The notes under the pieces were generated by a model that was not told where the DNA came from, did not search any database, and worked only from the letters and a program-made list of their open reading frames with translations. From positions 484,101 through 548,100 of the forward strand of contig NZ_QURB01000002.1 of assembly GCF_003402975.1 (NCBI RefSeq): 64,000 nt of DNA. The letters run 5' to 3'. A program made the position numbers and the translations under genes. Each line of letters opens with the position of its first letter. Positions within the stretch are counted from its first letter, which is position 1. This document shows positions 1-8,461 of this stretch, piece after piece. Origin of the DNA: Brumimicrobium aurantiacum. Lineage in GTDB: Bacteria; Bacteroidota; Bacteroidia; Flavobacteriales_D; Crocinitomicaceae.

Positions 1-7
1 CAGAGGC

Positions 8-1285
8 ATGAGTAAAGTAGACGTATTATTAGGATTACAATGGGGTGATGAAGGAAAAGGGAAAATCGTTGATGTATTGACCCCAAAATATGATATCATC
101 GCACGTTTTCAAGGAGGACCAAATGCAGGTCATACTTTGGAGTTCGATGGAATTAAGCATGTTTTGCATACAATTCCGTCAGGTATATTCAGAAAAGGAA
201 CATTGAATATTGTTGGTAACGGTGTTGTTATAGACCCTGTAATCTTTCAAAAAGAGATTGAAAACCTAGCTCAATTCAACCTTCCGATTAAGGAAACTTT
301 GTTGATTTCAAACAAAGCTCACTTGATTTTACCTACTCACCGTTTATTGGATGCTGCATCTGAACAAGCGAAAGGTAACTCTAAAATCGGTTCTACATTA
401 AAAGGAATTGGTCCAACTTACATGGACAAAACAGGTAGAAATGGTTTGAGAGTTGGTGATATTTTTACAGCTAACTTTCAAGAAAAATATGAAAGTCTTG
501 TAGAAAAGCACAAAGGAATGCTTGATCACTACGAAGGATTTGAATACAATGTTGAGGAGTTAGAAGCTGCTTTCTTTGAAGGAATTGAACTATTGAAATC
601 ATTGACAACTATTGACAGTGAACACTACATCAATAAAGCAATGAAAGAAGGAAAAACAATTCTTGCAGAAGGTGCTCAAGGTACTCTTTTAGACATTGAC
701 TTTGGTAGTTACCCATTTGTAACTTCGTCAAATACAATTACAGCAGGTACTTGTACAGGTCTTGGAGTTGCACCAACAAAGATTGGTGATGTAATCGGTA
801 TTTTTAAAGCTTACTGTACACGTGTTGGTTCGGGGCCCTTCCCTACTGAACTTCATGATGAAGTTGGAGAAAACATCCGTAAAGCAGGTGGTGAATTTGG
901 AGCTACAACAGGAAGACCAAGAAGATGTGGTTGGATCGATTTACCAGCATTAAAATATGGTATTATGATTAATGGTGCTTCGGAACTTTCTATGATGAAA
1001 GGTGATGTACTTGATCACTTCGAAGAAATCAAAGTTTGTACACATTACATCATTGATGGCAAGAAAATTGATTATCTTCCGTTTGATATTACGGACATTG
1101 AAATTGAACCTGTTTACGAAACAATCAAAGGATGGAATACTGATACAACGAAATTAACTTCGTTTGATGATGCTCCAAAAGCGCTTAAAGACTATGTAAG
1201 TTATTTGGAAAAACACCTTGAAGTTCCGATTACAACAGTTTCAGTTGGTCCAGATAGAAGTCAAACATTGAACAATAAAAAGTAA
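8..1285 (+). CDS. purA: Adenylosuccinate synthetase
   Basis: Catalyses the GTP-dependent joining of IMP and aspartate to give adenylosuccinate, the first committed step from IMP to AMP in the cytoplasm. The 425-residue length is normal for the family. The N-terminal GTP-binding signature QWGDEGKGK lies at residues 11-19, and the second family signature (KIGSTLKGIGPTY) is near residues 126-138. The ATG at position 8 is followed directly by the conserved N terminus. A strong terminator-like hairpin lies about 25 bases after the stop, but inside the next reading frame. Identification is very secure. Confidence 0.98.
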   Translation: MSKVDVLLGLQWGDEGKGKIVDVLTPKYDIIARFQGGPNAGHTLEFDGIKHVLHTIPSGIFRKGTLNIVGNGVVIDPVIFQKEIENLAQFNLPIKETLLISNKAHLILPTHRLLDAASEQAKGNSKIGSTLKGIGPTYMDKTGRNGLRVGDIFTANFQEKYESLVEKHKGMLDHYEGFEYNVEELEAAFFEGIELLKSLTTIDSEHYINKAMKEGKTILAEGAQGTLLDIDFGSYPFVTSSNTITAGTCTGLGVAPTKIGDVIGIFKAYCTRVGSGPFPTELHDEVGENIRKAGGEFGATTGRPRRCGWIDLPALKYGIMINGASELSMMKGDVLDHFEEIKVCTHYIIDGKKIDYLPFDITDIEIEPVYETIKGWNTDTTKLTSFDDAPKALKDYVSYLEKHLEVPITTVSVGPDRSQTLNNKK

Positions 1286-2890
1286 TTGAAAACCAAATTC
1301 AACATATTTAAAATTGCGCTCCTTCTTGGAAGCGCAATTTTTTTGTCTTCGGGAAATGCCTTCTCTCAGGATTATTTTGAATTATTAGAAGGTTCTGATG
1401 ATATACGTTTGGATGGAAAAACAGGGAATTACATTGTAAAAGGAAATGTGATTTTCAAAAAAGAAAACACAAAACTTTATTGTGATTCAGCCTATTATAA
1501 TCTTGTACAAAGTAACATCCGCGCCTATGGAAACATTCATCTCAACAAGGAAGACACATTAAACATGTTTTGTGACTCTATTTTTTTCGATACTAAAAAA
1601 GAGTATGCAAAAATGTATGGAAATGTGAGAATTCGTGACAATGAATATAAACTCACTACAGATTCTCTCGATTATGATGTAAAAAATGATGTTGGTATCT
1701 ACAAGAATAAAGGATTAATCACCAGTATTTCATCTAGCGACAGTTTAAGCAGTGTCATTGGCTACTTCTATCCAAATAATAAACAATTCAATTTTAGAAA
1801 AAATGTTGTTTACAAAGGAGAAGAATTCACGGTAAAATCAGACACACTTCAATTTAATGCCAATTCTGAAAAAGCATTTTTTTACGGTCCTACTTATATC
1901 ACAAATGAGGACATGAAAATGTATTGCGAAAAAGGATGGTATAACCTTAAGGAAGACATTGGTGTGCTTGAACATAATGCATCTATTGATCGAGAAAACC
2001 TTAAAATAAATGCAGACAGTCTTTTCTATTCTGCTCCAGACAGTTTATATATTGCAAAAAGAAAAGTGCGTATTGTAGATACAACAAACAAAATCGGTTT
2101 TCAAGGAGATTATGCTATCAATGATGACAAGAAAGGATATGCCTTTATAACCGGTCATGCTTTAGCAAAGCAATTTGAAGATGAAGACACGCTTTATATA
2201 CATGCAGATACATTGTATAATTATGCCGATTCTTCAGGAAAACCTACTATGATGCAAGCCTATAATAAAGTTGAACTATTCCGTGGAGATATGCAAGGAA
2301 TTTGTGATTCACTGGTTTATGACAAAGCTAACGGAGAAATGAATATGTTTCATGATCCTACGTTATGGGCTCAAAATGCACAATTAACAAGTGATACAAT
2401 CAGTATTTACGAAAAAGACAACAAGATTCATCGTGCATTTTTAAGAAAGAATGGACTTGTAGCTACTGCTGTTGATTCCACAAACTATTATAATCAAGTT
2501 GCTGGAACGCTTATGAATGCCTATTTCGATAGTACACAAATTAAAAGAGTCGACATCATAGGTAATGCAAAAACACTATATTTCTTGGAGGAAGAAGATG
2601 AAAAAGATACGGTAATCATCGTCAATCGTCAAGGAATGAATAGAATTTACGCTTCAAATATAAGTTTAGGTTTTGTTGATGGAGATATTGAAACTGCAAC
2701 TTATAGAGATAAACCTGATGGTATTGTTTATCCTATGTCTGATATTGATAAGAAAGAAGAACGCGTCGATCAATTCATTTGGAGCATTGAAAAACGTCCT
2801 TTGAGTTGGCAAGACATGATTTATTCTGAAGAGGAAAAGGAATTGATATTAAAGACATTTGAACGTCTAAAACATTCTGTTCTTTTTTAG
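1286..2890 (+). CDS. OstA-like LPS-export family protein
   Basis: A 534-residue exported protein of the Bacteroidota OstA-like family, related to the LptA/LptD N-terminal beta-jellyroll that handles lipopolysaccharide in the periplasm. An N-terminal signal peptide of about 27 residues ends at NAFSQ. Repeated segments of the type 'Y..GNV.....' and 'L.CDSA.YN' run through most of the length, as expected for stacked OstA repeats. The only start compatible with the signal peptide is the TTG at 1286, directly after the purA stop with no spacer, which suggests translational coupling. A hairpin with a T-tract overlaps signal-peptide codons 9-20. The last four bases overlap the convergent flippase gene. 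Family assignment is confident; the exact role in LPS transport is inferred. Confidence 0.85.
   Translation: MKTKFNIFKIALLLGSAIFLSSGNAFSQDYFELLEGSDDIRLDGKTGNYIVKGNVIFKKENTKLYCDSAYYNLVQSNIRAYGNIHLNKEDTLNMFCDSIFFDTKKEYAKMYGNVRIRDNEYKLTTDSLDYDVKNDVGIYKNKGLITSISSSDSLSSVIGYFYPNNKQFNFRKNVVYKGEEFTVKSDTLQFNANSEKAFFYGPTYITNEDMKMYCEKGWYNLKEDIGVLEHNASIDRENLKINADSLFYSAPDSLYIAKRKVRIVDTTNKIGFQGDYAINDDKKGYAFITGHALAKQFEDEDTLYIHADTLYNYADSSGKPTMMQAYNKVELFRGDMQGICDSLVYDKANGEMNMFHDPTLWAQNAQLTSDTISIYEKDNKIHRAFLRKNGLVATAVDSTNYYNQVAGTLMNAYFDSTQIKRVDIIGNAKTLYFLEEEDEKDTVIIVNRQGMNRIYASNISLGFVDGDIETATYRDKPDGIVYPMSDIDKKEERVDQFIWSIEKRPLSWQDMIYSEEEKELILKTFERLKHSVLF
1311..1344 (+). terminator. Terminator-like hairpin inside the OstA-like signal-peptide codons
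   Basis: The arms AAATTGCGCT (1311-1320) and AGCGCAATTT (1331-1340) are perfectly complementary around a 10-base loop. The second arm runs into further Ts, giving seven in a row. This is a textbook Rho-independent terminator placed 25 bases after the purA stop, yet it lies within the downstream reading frame. It may terminate purA transcripts or act as an attenuator. Confidence 0.7.
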
Positions 2891-4176
2891 TTTTCTTGCT
2901 CCCCCTTTCGATCTAGTCTTCTGGTGATTTGTAATAACCAAACTACTGAAATCGTAAATAGAACAAACATAATCCATGATATAATTTCGAACATCTCAAT
3001 TTCGGAAATTTTCAACCAATCCATAATCTCTGGGAAGAAAGCGAAACATGATAATTGAATCGATGTTGTAAAGATTCCAACCCAGAAAAACCATTTCAAC
3101 TTCCCTATAATAGCTGGAATCATCGAAATTGAAGAAGCAACGAAATTTGCCATCAACCAAGGAGATAAAACAGCTGCAATGTTACCAGATAATCTCCATT
3201 CGGATCCAAAAACAAATTCGAAAATAGGAGCGCCATAAAAATAGATAACTGTAAAAGGAATAATTCCAATGCAAGTGAGCAGCACAACAGAGCGTTTCAA
3301 TAATGGAAATATCTTACTTCCTTGCGCAAAATCAGTTGAAACACGATTATAAAGCACCTGACCTACTGCCACTCCAATCAATAAAAGAGGTATTTTCAAC
3401 ATTCTAAACGAATGGTCATAAGATCCAAACAAAGCTGTACTCAAATACAATGTTAGGAAAAAAGCAATTAACAACTCTCGACTGGCATCGATTAAAGCAT
3501 GAGGAAGGTTTACTCTAGGAAACTCTTTATATTGATGAGCAACAACAGACTTTCTCAGTTTTTCCTTCTTGTTGTTTACTTTATAAATTCCAACTGCATC
3601 AAAGACATAAACCAAACTCCCAATTATGAGTCCTAAAAGCGTTGAGACAGCTAATCCAAAAACACCAAAACCAGCAATTCCAGCCAATAATTTAGCAATG
3701 TTAGAAGTGGAAGAAGTCAACAAAGTTGAAATGGTGATATTTTTAAACCACTTTTTACGAATTGCCCAATGTCTACCGATACTAATAAATACGGTAAATC
3801 CAGTAAGTGCTGAAATTAGTAAAACATAGAAAAAATAGTGATCTTGCTTGGTATCAAAAAACCAATAAATTCCCCCTACGAATAAAGACAATATTATGGT
3901 GTATAATAAAATTCTTAGTGAGAGTCTATAAACATGAAAAGCATGTTCATCTTTCTTAGGAAGCGGAATGGCATATTCATAGCGCGCAGCTCCAATAACA
4001 GATAAAAAAGCTACAATTCTCATTATTACACCAAATTCACCGAAGTCTTCAGGGGAATATAGTCGGGTGATAAAAGGTGTAAGGACATAACTAATGGCTT
4101 GGGCGATAACCGTTCCAGAGGTAAGCAAAAGTGCAGACCTTATCAATTCGGATTTCAGGTTAAATTTCACCCCCAT
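2887..4176 (-). CDS. Oligosaccharide flippase family (Wzx/MATE-like) membrane protein
   Basis: A 429-residue polytopic protein with about 12 hydrophobic segments. The N-terminal stretch around residues 15-45 (LLTSGTVIAQAISY, then TRLYSPEDFGEFG) is typical of the polysaccharide biosynthesis/flippase family that moves lipid-linked glycans across the inner membrane. The charged tail (RRLDRKGEQEN) is probably cytoplasmic. It is an isolated minus-strand gene with no glycosyltransferase neighbours, so the substrate cannot be told. Its stop codon overlaps that of the convergent OstA-like gene by four bases. Start is ATG at 4176. Confidence 0.85.
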   Translation of the reverse strand: MGVKFNLKSELIRSALLLTSGTVIAQAISYVLTPFITRLYSPEDFGEFGVIMRIVAFLSVIGAARYEYAIPLPKKDEHAFHVYRLSLRILLYTIILSLFVGGIYWFFDTKQDHYFFYVLLISALTGFTVFISIGRHWAIRKKWFKNITISTLLTSSTSNIAKLLAGIAGFGVFGLAVSTLLGLIIGSLVYVFDAVGIYKVNNKKEKLRKSVVAHQYKEFPRVNLPHALIDASRELLIAFFLTLYLSTALFGSYDHSFRMLKIPLLLIGVAVGQVLYNRVSTDFAQGSKIFPLLKRSVVLLTCIGIIPFTVIYFYGAPIFEFVFGSEWRLSGNIAAVLSPWLMANFVASSISMIPAIIGKLKWFFWVGIFTTSIQLSCFAFFPEIMDWLKISEIEMFEIISWIMFVLFTISVVWLLQITRRLDRKGEQEN

Positions 4177-4212
4177 TTAATGAATTCTTAGCATAGATAA
4201 ATAATTAAACAA

Positions 4213-4518
4213 TTACTCAAACCAGATATCATTAACCACCTGATGTCCTGCGTATTCGTTTACTCTTTGAATAATTATAGAACGCCCGTAATGCAATTCA
4301 TCTCTCATCACAGAAGAGTTCATTTTCAAGTGTAATATTTTATTTCGAATATATATTTTTTCGGTACGACTTGCGATACCTTGCCCCATCATTTCTGGCC
4401 AAGCATTGATGATATCCATTTCTTTCATCTTCCCTTCAAGTCCCCATGCTTTCATCATTTTATCAATGATCTTATCGATTCCTTGATCCTTCTGATTTCT
4501 ATCCTTTTCTTTCATCAA
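4213..4518 (-). CDS. DUF721 (DciA-like) domain protein
   Basis: A 101-residue basic protein of the DUF721 family. The family includes DciA, which loads the replicative helicase in bacteria lacking DnaC. The fold core around residues 25-95 shows the pattern AWPEMMGQGIASRTEKIYIR followed by a hydrophobic strand and a helix ending in IIQRVNEYAG. Its start codon overlaps the recF stop by four bases (4515-4518), so the pair is translationally coupled. A replication link fits both the family and the neighbour. The exact function here is inferred. Confidence 0.8.
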   Translation of the reverse strand: MMKEKDRNQKDQGIDKIIDKMMKAWGLEGKMKEMDIINAWPEMMGQGIASRTEKIYIRNKILHLKMNSSVMRDELHYGRSIIIQRVNEYAGHQVVNDIWFE

Positions 4519-5639
4519 ACAGTTGTTTTTAATGTGGATTCAACCACAGTATTTTCTTCAATTTCGAAGGCTTTATATTCGATTTGATTATTCTTAAAAA
4601 TAGTATCTATTCTTTCCTTATCGGTGTCTGTAATGAGCACTTGACCAAAATCTTGATCACTTACCATTTGCATTAATCGCTCAACTCGCCCATTGTCTAA
4701 TTTATCAAAAATATCATCCAATAACAAAACAGGCTTTCTATTCAATTGGGTTAAAAGCCACTCATACTGGGCAAGTTTTAATGCAATGAGATATGATTTT
4801 TGTTGACCTTGTGAACCGAATTTTTTTATTGGATGTCCTTTTATCGTAAAAATAAAATCATCCTTATGTGTCCCAACAGTCGTATATTGTTTCCTTTGAT
4901 CGTTTCTTGTAGCACCCGCCAATAAATCTTCAAAAGAAGAATCAAATAACTGTGATCGATAGGTCAAACTTACCTCTTCATTGTTGTTAGAAAGCCATTG
5001 ATAATACTTCTGAAAAATTGGAATAAAGTCATCTACGATTTTTTTTCGAGCGGCATGAATATTATTTCCGTATTCTATCAATTGTTCATTCCAAACACTA
5101 ATACTCTCCTGATCGAAAAAGCCATAACTCCCCATATTTTTAAGCAAGGCATTTCGTTGACTCAAAACTTTCCCATATTTGATCAGGTCATGTAAAAATT
5201 GTCTATCAAACTGAGAAATTATTCCATCCATCCATTTTCTTCTCACTTCACTCCCTTCAAGGATAAGATTTCTGTCATATGGCGAAATCATAACAGATGG
5301 AAACAAGCCAATATGATCGGCCAATTTCTCATAGGTCACTTTATTTTTCTTGAAAACTTTCTTTTGCCCTTTTTTAACTCCGCAATAAACAGTATCATCA
5401 TTATTCCATGTACTCTGAATGACAAAAAAATTCTCATCAAAAAGAATATTCTGACTATCAATAGGATTCAAATATGATTTACACATACTTAAATAATAAA
5501 TAGCATCTAGAATATTGGTTTTACCAGCACCATTTGGACCAATAAAACAGTTGATATCGGGCGAAAGCGATACATCAGCTTGTTGATAATTCTTAAAATT
5601 AATCAAGCTCAATTTGGATAAATATATATGATTGCTCAC
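4515..5639 (-). CDS. recF: DNA replication and repair protein RecF
   Basis: An SMC-like ATPase that helps load RecA at single-strand gaps with RecO and RecR. The 374-residue length is normal. The Walker A motif GPNGAGKT is at residues 34-41, the ABC-type signature GSQGQQKS is near residue 290, and Walker B LLLDDIFDKLD is near residue 320. It is followed by the coupled DUF721 gene. A divergent promoter region (5640-5788) separates it from the TPR-ribH pair. Identification is secure. Confidence 0.97.
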   Translation of the reverse strand: MSNHIYLSKLSLINFKNYQQADVSLSPDINCFIGPNGAGKTNILDAIYYLSMCKSYLNPIDSQNILFDENFFVIQSTWNNDDTVYCGVKKGQKKVFKKNKVTYEKLADHIGLFPSVMISPYDRNLILEGSEVRRKWMDGIISQFDRQFLHDLIKYGKVLSQRNALLKNMGSYGFFDQESISVWNEQLIEYGNNIHAARKKIVDDFIPIFQKYYQWLSNNNEEVSLTYRSQLFDSSFEDLLAGATRNDQRKQYTTVGTHKDDFIFTIKGHPIKKFGSQGQQKSYLIALKLAQYEWLLTQLNRKPVLLLDDIFDKLDNGRVERLMQMVSDQDFGQVLITDTDKERIDTIFKNNQIEYKAFEIEENTVVESTLKTTV

Positions 5640-5757
5640 GCCGTAAAGATACAGAAATTGTAATGTTTTAAAAGCATTTTAGCGGACTTAAAAAATTAAA
5701 ATTAGTTACTAACAAAGGACTTTTTAAAAATTCTTCGTTTTGGATGAAAAAAAAAAT

Positions 5758-5765
5758 TACTTTTG
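5758..5765 (+). promoter_or_regulatory. Bacteroidota -7 promoter element for the TPR-ribH operon
   Basis: TACTTTTG matches the Bacteroidetes -7 consensus TAnnTTTG, 24 bases before the TPR start codon. A TTTTG lies at 5738-5742. The spacing of 15 bases is shorter than usual, so only the -7 element is well supported. Confidence 0.5.
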
Positions 5766-5788
5766 CAATTGCTTTAAAATAGCTAATT

Positions 5789-6430
5789 ATGAGTGAAAAC
5801 ATTACAAAAGAAGAATTGATCGAACAGTTTAAGGGAAACAAGATCCTTAAATACGCTACAACAGGTGTAGGTGTAATAGCAGTAATAGTACTGGCAGTAC
5901 TTGCTTACAATAACTTTATTGTTGAACCGACAGAGAAAGCCTCAGAGGCAGAAATTGCAAATGCAGTAATGTATTTAGAAAAGGATTCTACGCAATTAGC
6001 AACAGAAGAGTTTGAGTATTTAGCATCAGAATATGATGGATACAATGGTGGTGAAGTTGCTCAGTTTGAACTTGGAAATTTATATTTCGAACAAGGAGAT
6101 TATGAAGCAGCATTGAACGAATTAAAAGGTGTTGATATTGATGACACATACTTAATGACTTTAGCCATTGGAACTCAAGGAGACTGTTATTCAGAGCTTG
6201 GAGATTACCAAAGTGCTGTTGAAATGTATGTTAAAGCTGCTGAGCGTAGAGATAATGATGTAACTTCTCCAATGTTTTACTTCAAAGCCGGATTAAACGC
6301 AGAAGAAGCGGGTGACTTTGGAAAAGCAGCAGAATTTTACAAAATCATTAAAAGTGATTATTCAACTTTTGCAAATCAAAAAGGAATTGATAAATATATC
6401 ACTAGAGCAGAAAACTCAATAATTGAATAA
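5789..6430 (+). CDS. Membrane-anchored tetratricopeptide repeat protein
   Basis: A 213-residue protein with a short cytoplasmic N terminus, one transmembrane helix at about residues 20-44 and an extracytoplasmic domain of TPR-like repeats (for example AQFELGNLYFEQGDYEAAL, then QGDCYSELGDYQSAVEMY). This layout resembles the YfgM/TPR_21 type of periplasmic scaffold. It lies two bases upstream of ribH and should be co-transcribed with it. No enzymatic motif is visible. Its client is unknown, and any link to riboflavin synthesis rests only on position. Confidence 0.85.
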   Translation: MSENITKEELIEQFKGNKILKYATTGVGVIAVIVLAVLAYNNFIVEPTEKASEAEIANAVMYLEKDSTQLATEEFEYLASEYDGYNGGEVAQFELGNLYFEQGDYEAALNELKGVDIDDTYLMTLAIGTQGDCYSELGDYQSAVEMYVKAAERRDNDVTSPMFYFKAGLNAEEAGDFGKAAEFYKIIKSDYSTFANQKGIDKYITRAENSIIE

Positions 6431-6432
6431 TC

Positions 6433-6921
6433 GTGGCTACAGTAAATAAAAACTTATCACATTACGATAAAGACAGTATTCCAAACGGTGCCGATTTTAA
6501 TATCGGCATTGTTGTTTCAGAGTGGAATGAAAACATTACTTTCAACCTTCTTGAAGGAGCCAAATCGGCATTAATTGAAAACGGTGTTAAAGAAGAAAAT
6601 ATTCACGTTCACCTAACTCCTGGTTCTTTTGAATTGCCACTTGCATCGCAATGGTTAGTTGAAAAAGAAAAAATTGATGGCGTTGTTGCTATCGGTTCGG
6701 TTATTCAAGGCGAAACAAAACACTTTGACTTCGTTTGTGACGCTACAGCGCAAGGCGTGAAAGACGTGAGTTTAAAATACAACAAACCTGTTATATTTTG
6801 TGTACTTACAGACAATACATTGCAACAAGCAATTGACCGATCTGGAGGAAAACACGGTAACAAAGGAGTTGAAGCAGCTATTGCTTGCTTAAAAATGATA
6901 CAATTGAAAAACACACTTTAA
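6433..6921 (+). CDS. ribH: 6,7-dimethyl-8-ribityllumazine synthase
   Basis: Condenses the ribityl-aminouracil intermediate with dihydroxybutanone phosphate, the penultimate step of riboflavin synthesis, in a cytoplasmic oligomer. At 162 residues the length is typical. Family motifs are present: SEWNENIT near residue 29, the phosphate/substrate loop TPGSFELP, the GSVIQGETKHFD segment carrying the catalytic histidine, and FCVLTDNT. The GTG start at 6433, two bases after the TPR stop, fits the family N terminus. Other rib genes are not in the window. Confidence 0.96.
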   Translation: MATVNKNLSHYDKDSIPNGADFNIGIVVSEWNENITFNLLEGAKSALIENGVKEENIHVHLTPGSFELPLASQWLVEKEKIDGVVAIGSVIQGETKHFDFVCDATAQGVKDVSLKYNKPVIFCVLTDNTLQQAIDRSGGKHGNKGVEAAIACLKMIQLKNTL

Positions 6922-6932
6922 ATTTATATGAT

Positions 6933-8318
6933 ATGACCTTAATTAAATCTATTTCTGGAATTCGTGGTACAATCGGTGGAAAAGTTGGTGAAGGACTTTC
7001 TCCATTAGATGTTGTAAAGTTTGCATCTGCCTACGGAACTTGGTTGCAACAAGAAAGTAACGCCAAAAAGTTGACTATCGTTATTGGTAGAGATGCAAGA
7101 ATCTCAGGTTCTATCGTCAACAACTTGGTTATTTCATCACTGAGAAGTCTAGGAATTAATGTTATTGATTTAGGTCTATCTACCACTCCAACAGTTGAAA
7201 TGGCTGTGACTATGGAAAAAGCACATGGTGGGATCATCATCACTGCAAGTCACAATCCTAAACAATGGAATGCTTTGAAACTTTTAAATGGAGCAGGTGA
7301 ATTTATTTCTGGTGAAGAAGGTGAAAAAGTACTTAAAATCGCAGAAGAAGAATCTTTCGATTTTGCGGAAGTTGATCACTTAGGAAAGTTAACAGAGAAC
7401 AACGACTATATTCAAAAACATATTGAGGCTGTATTAAATCTACCTTATGTAGATATTGAAGCCATTAAAAAAGCAGATTTTTCAATTGTTGTTGATGCGG
7501 TAAATTCAACTGGTGGAATTGCAGTTCCTTTATTATTAGACGCATTAGGTGTGAAAAAAGTAACAGGAATTCACTGCGAACCAACAGGTATTTTTGCACA
7601 CAATCCAGAGCCTTTACCAGCGCATTTAACAGATTTATCTGAAGCTATTGTAGAGCAAAAAGCCGATTTAGGAATCACAGTTGACCCTGATGTTGATCGT
7701 TTGGCCATGGTTTGTGAAGACGGAACTATGTTTGGTGAGGAGTATACACTTGTTGCTGTTGCCGATTTCGTTTTGGCCCAAAAAGGTGGCGCTACAGTTT
7801 CGAACCTCTCCTCTACTCGAGCGTTGAGAGATGTGACAGAGAAACATGGACATGATTATTATGCTTCTGCTGTTGGAGAAGTAAATGTAGTTGAAAAAAT
7901 GAAAGCTGTAAACGCTGTAATCGGTGGTGAAGGAAACGGTGGTGTAATATTACCAGAATTACATTACGGTAGAGATGCCTTAGTTGGAATAGCTTTATTC
8001 TTGACGCATTTAGCCAACAAAAAAATGAAAGTTACAGAATTGAGAGATAGCTATCCAAAATACATCATCTCAAAAAACAAATTACAATTAACTCCAGAAA
8101 CAAATGTGGATAAAGTTCTTGTAGAAATGGCTGACAAATACAGTAAACAAGAAGTAGATTCTACTGATGGAGTGAAAATTTATTTTGAAAAAGAATGGGT
8201 TCATTTACGTAAGAGTAACACAGAACCAATCATTAGAATTTATGCAGAAAGTACTGATAATACTAAAGCAGATCAATTGGCTAAAGATATTATGCAAGAA
8301 ATCGAAACTATAATCTAA
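6933..8318 (+). CDS. glmM: Phosphohexomutase (phosphoglucosamine mutase / phosphomannomutase family)
   Basis: An alpha-D-phosphohexomutase of about 461 residues. It has the four expected sites: the phosphoserine loop TASHNPKQWN, the metal loop DPDVDRLA, the sugar-recognition loop GEGNGGVILP, and the phosphate-binding RKSNTEPIIRIY near the C terminus. I start it at the ATG at 6933 rather than upstream at 6885, because family members begin close to TLIKSISGIRGT and the longer start would overlap ribH. GlmM is the likely role (glucosamine-6-P to glucosamine-1-P for peptidoglycan and LPS), but phosphomannomutase activity cannot be excluded from sequence. Confidence 0.88.
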   Translation: MTLIKSISGIRGTIGGKVGEGLSPLDVVKFASAYGTWLQQESNAKKLTIVIGRDARISGSIVNNLVISSLRSLGINVIDLGLSTTPTVEMAVTMEKAHGGIIITASHNPKQWNALKLLNGAGEFISGEEGEKVLKIAEEESFDFAEVDHLGKLTENNDYIQKHIEAVLNLPYVDIEAIKKADFSIVVDAVNSTGGIAVPLLLDALGVKKVTGIHCEPTGIFAHNPEPLPAHLTDLSEAIVEQKADLGITVDPDVDRLAMVCEDGTMFGEEYTLVAVADFVLAQKGGATVSNLSSTRALRDVTEKHGHDYYASAVGEVNVVEKMKAVNAVIGGEGNGGVILPELHYGRDALVGIALFLTHLANKKMKVTELRDSYPKYIISKNKLQLTPETNVDKVLVEMADKYSKQEVDSTDGVKIYFEKEWVHLRKSNTEPIIRIYAESTDNTKADQLAKDIMQEIETII

Positions 8319-8461
8319 TTCAATGTTGATCAAATGATTCCAACTAAGATTACAATAATGAAGATTTTTAGTGAGGAAGAATAAATTAATGAAATCTAAT
8401 TTTAATTAATTTAGACAAAAAATTTGGGGTCTTAAAATTGACCTTAAAACAATATAAAGTA

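Noticed and set aside
2887-2890. Four-base overlap of convergent stop codons as a regulatory signal
   Set aside because: Convergent stop overlap is common in compact genomes. No structure supports a function.
6885-6932. Upstream ATG start for the phosphohexomutase
   Set aside because: It would overlap ribH by 37 bases and add 16 residues not seen in the family. The ATG at 6933 fits the conserved N terminus.
8438-8461. Upstream TTG start for the cysteine desulfurase
   Set aside because: The extra eight residues are not family-like, and the ATG at 8462 precedes the conserved LDNAATTP block.
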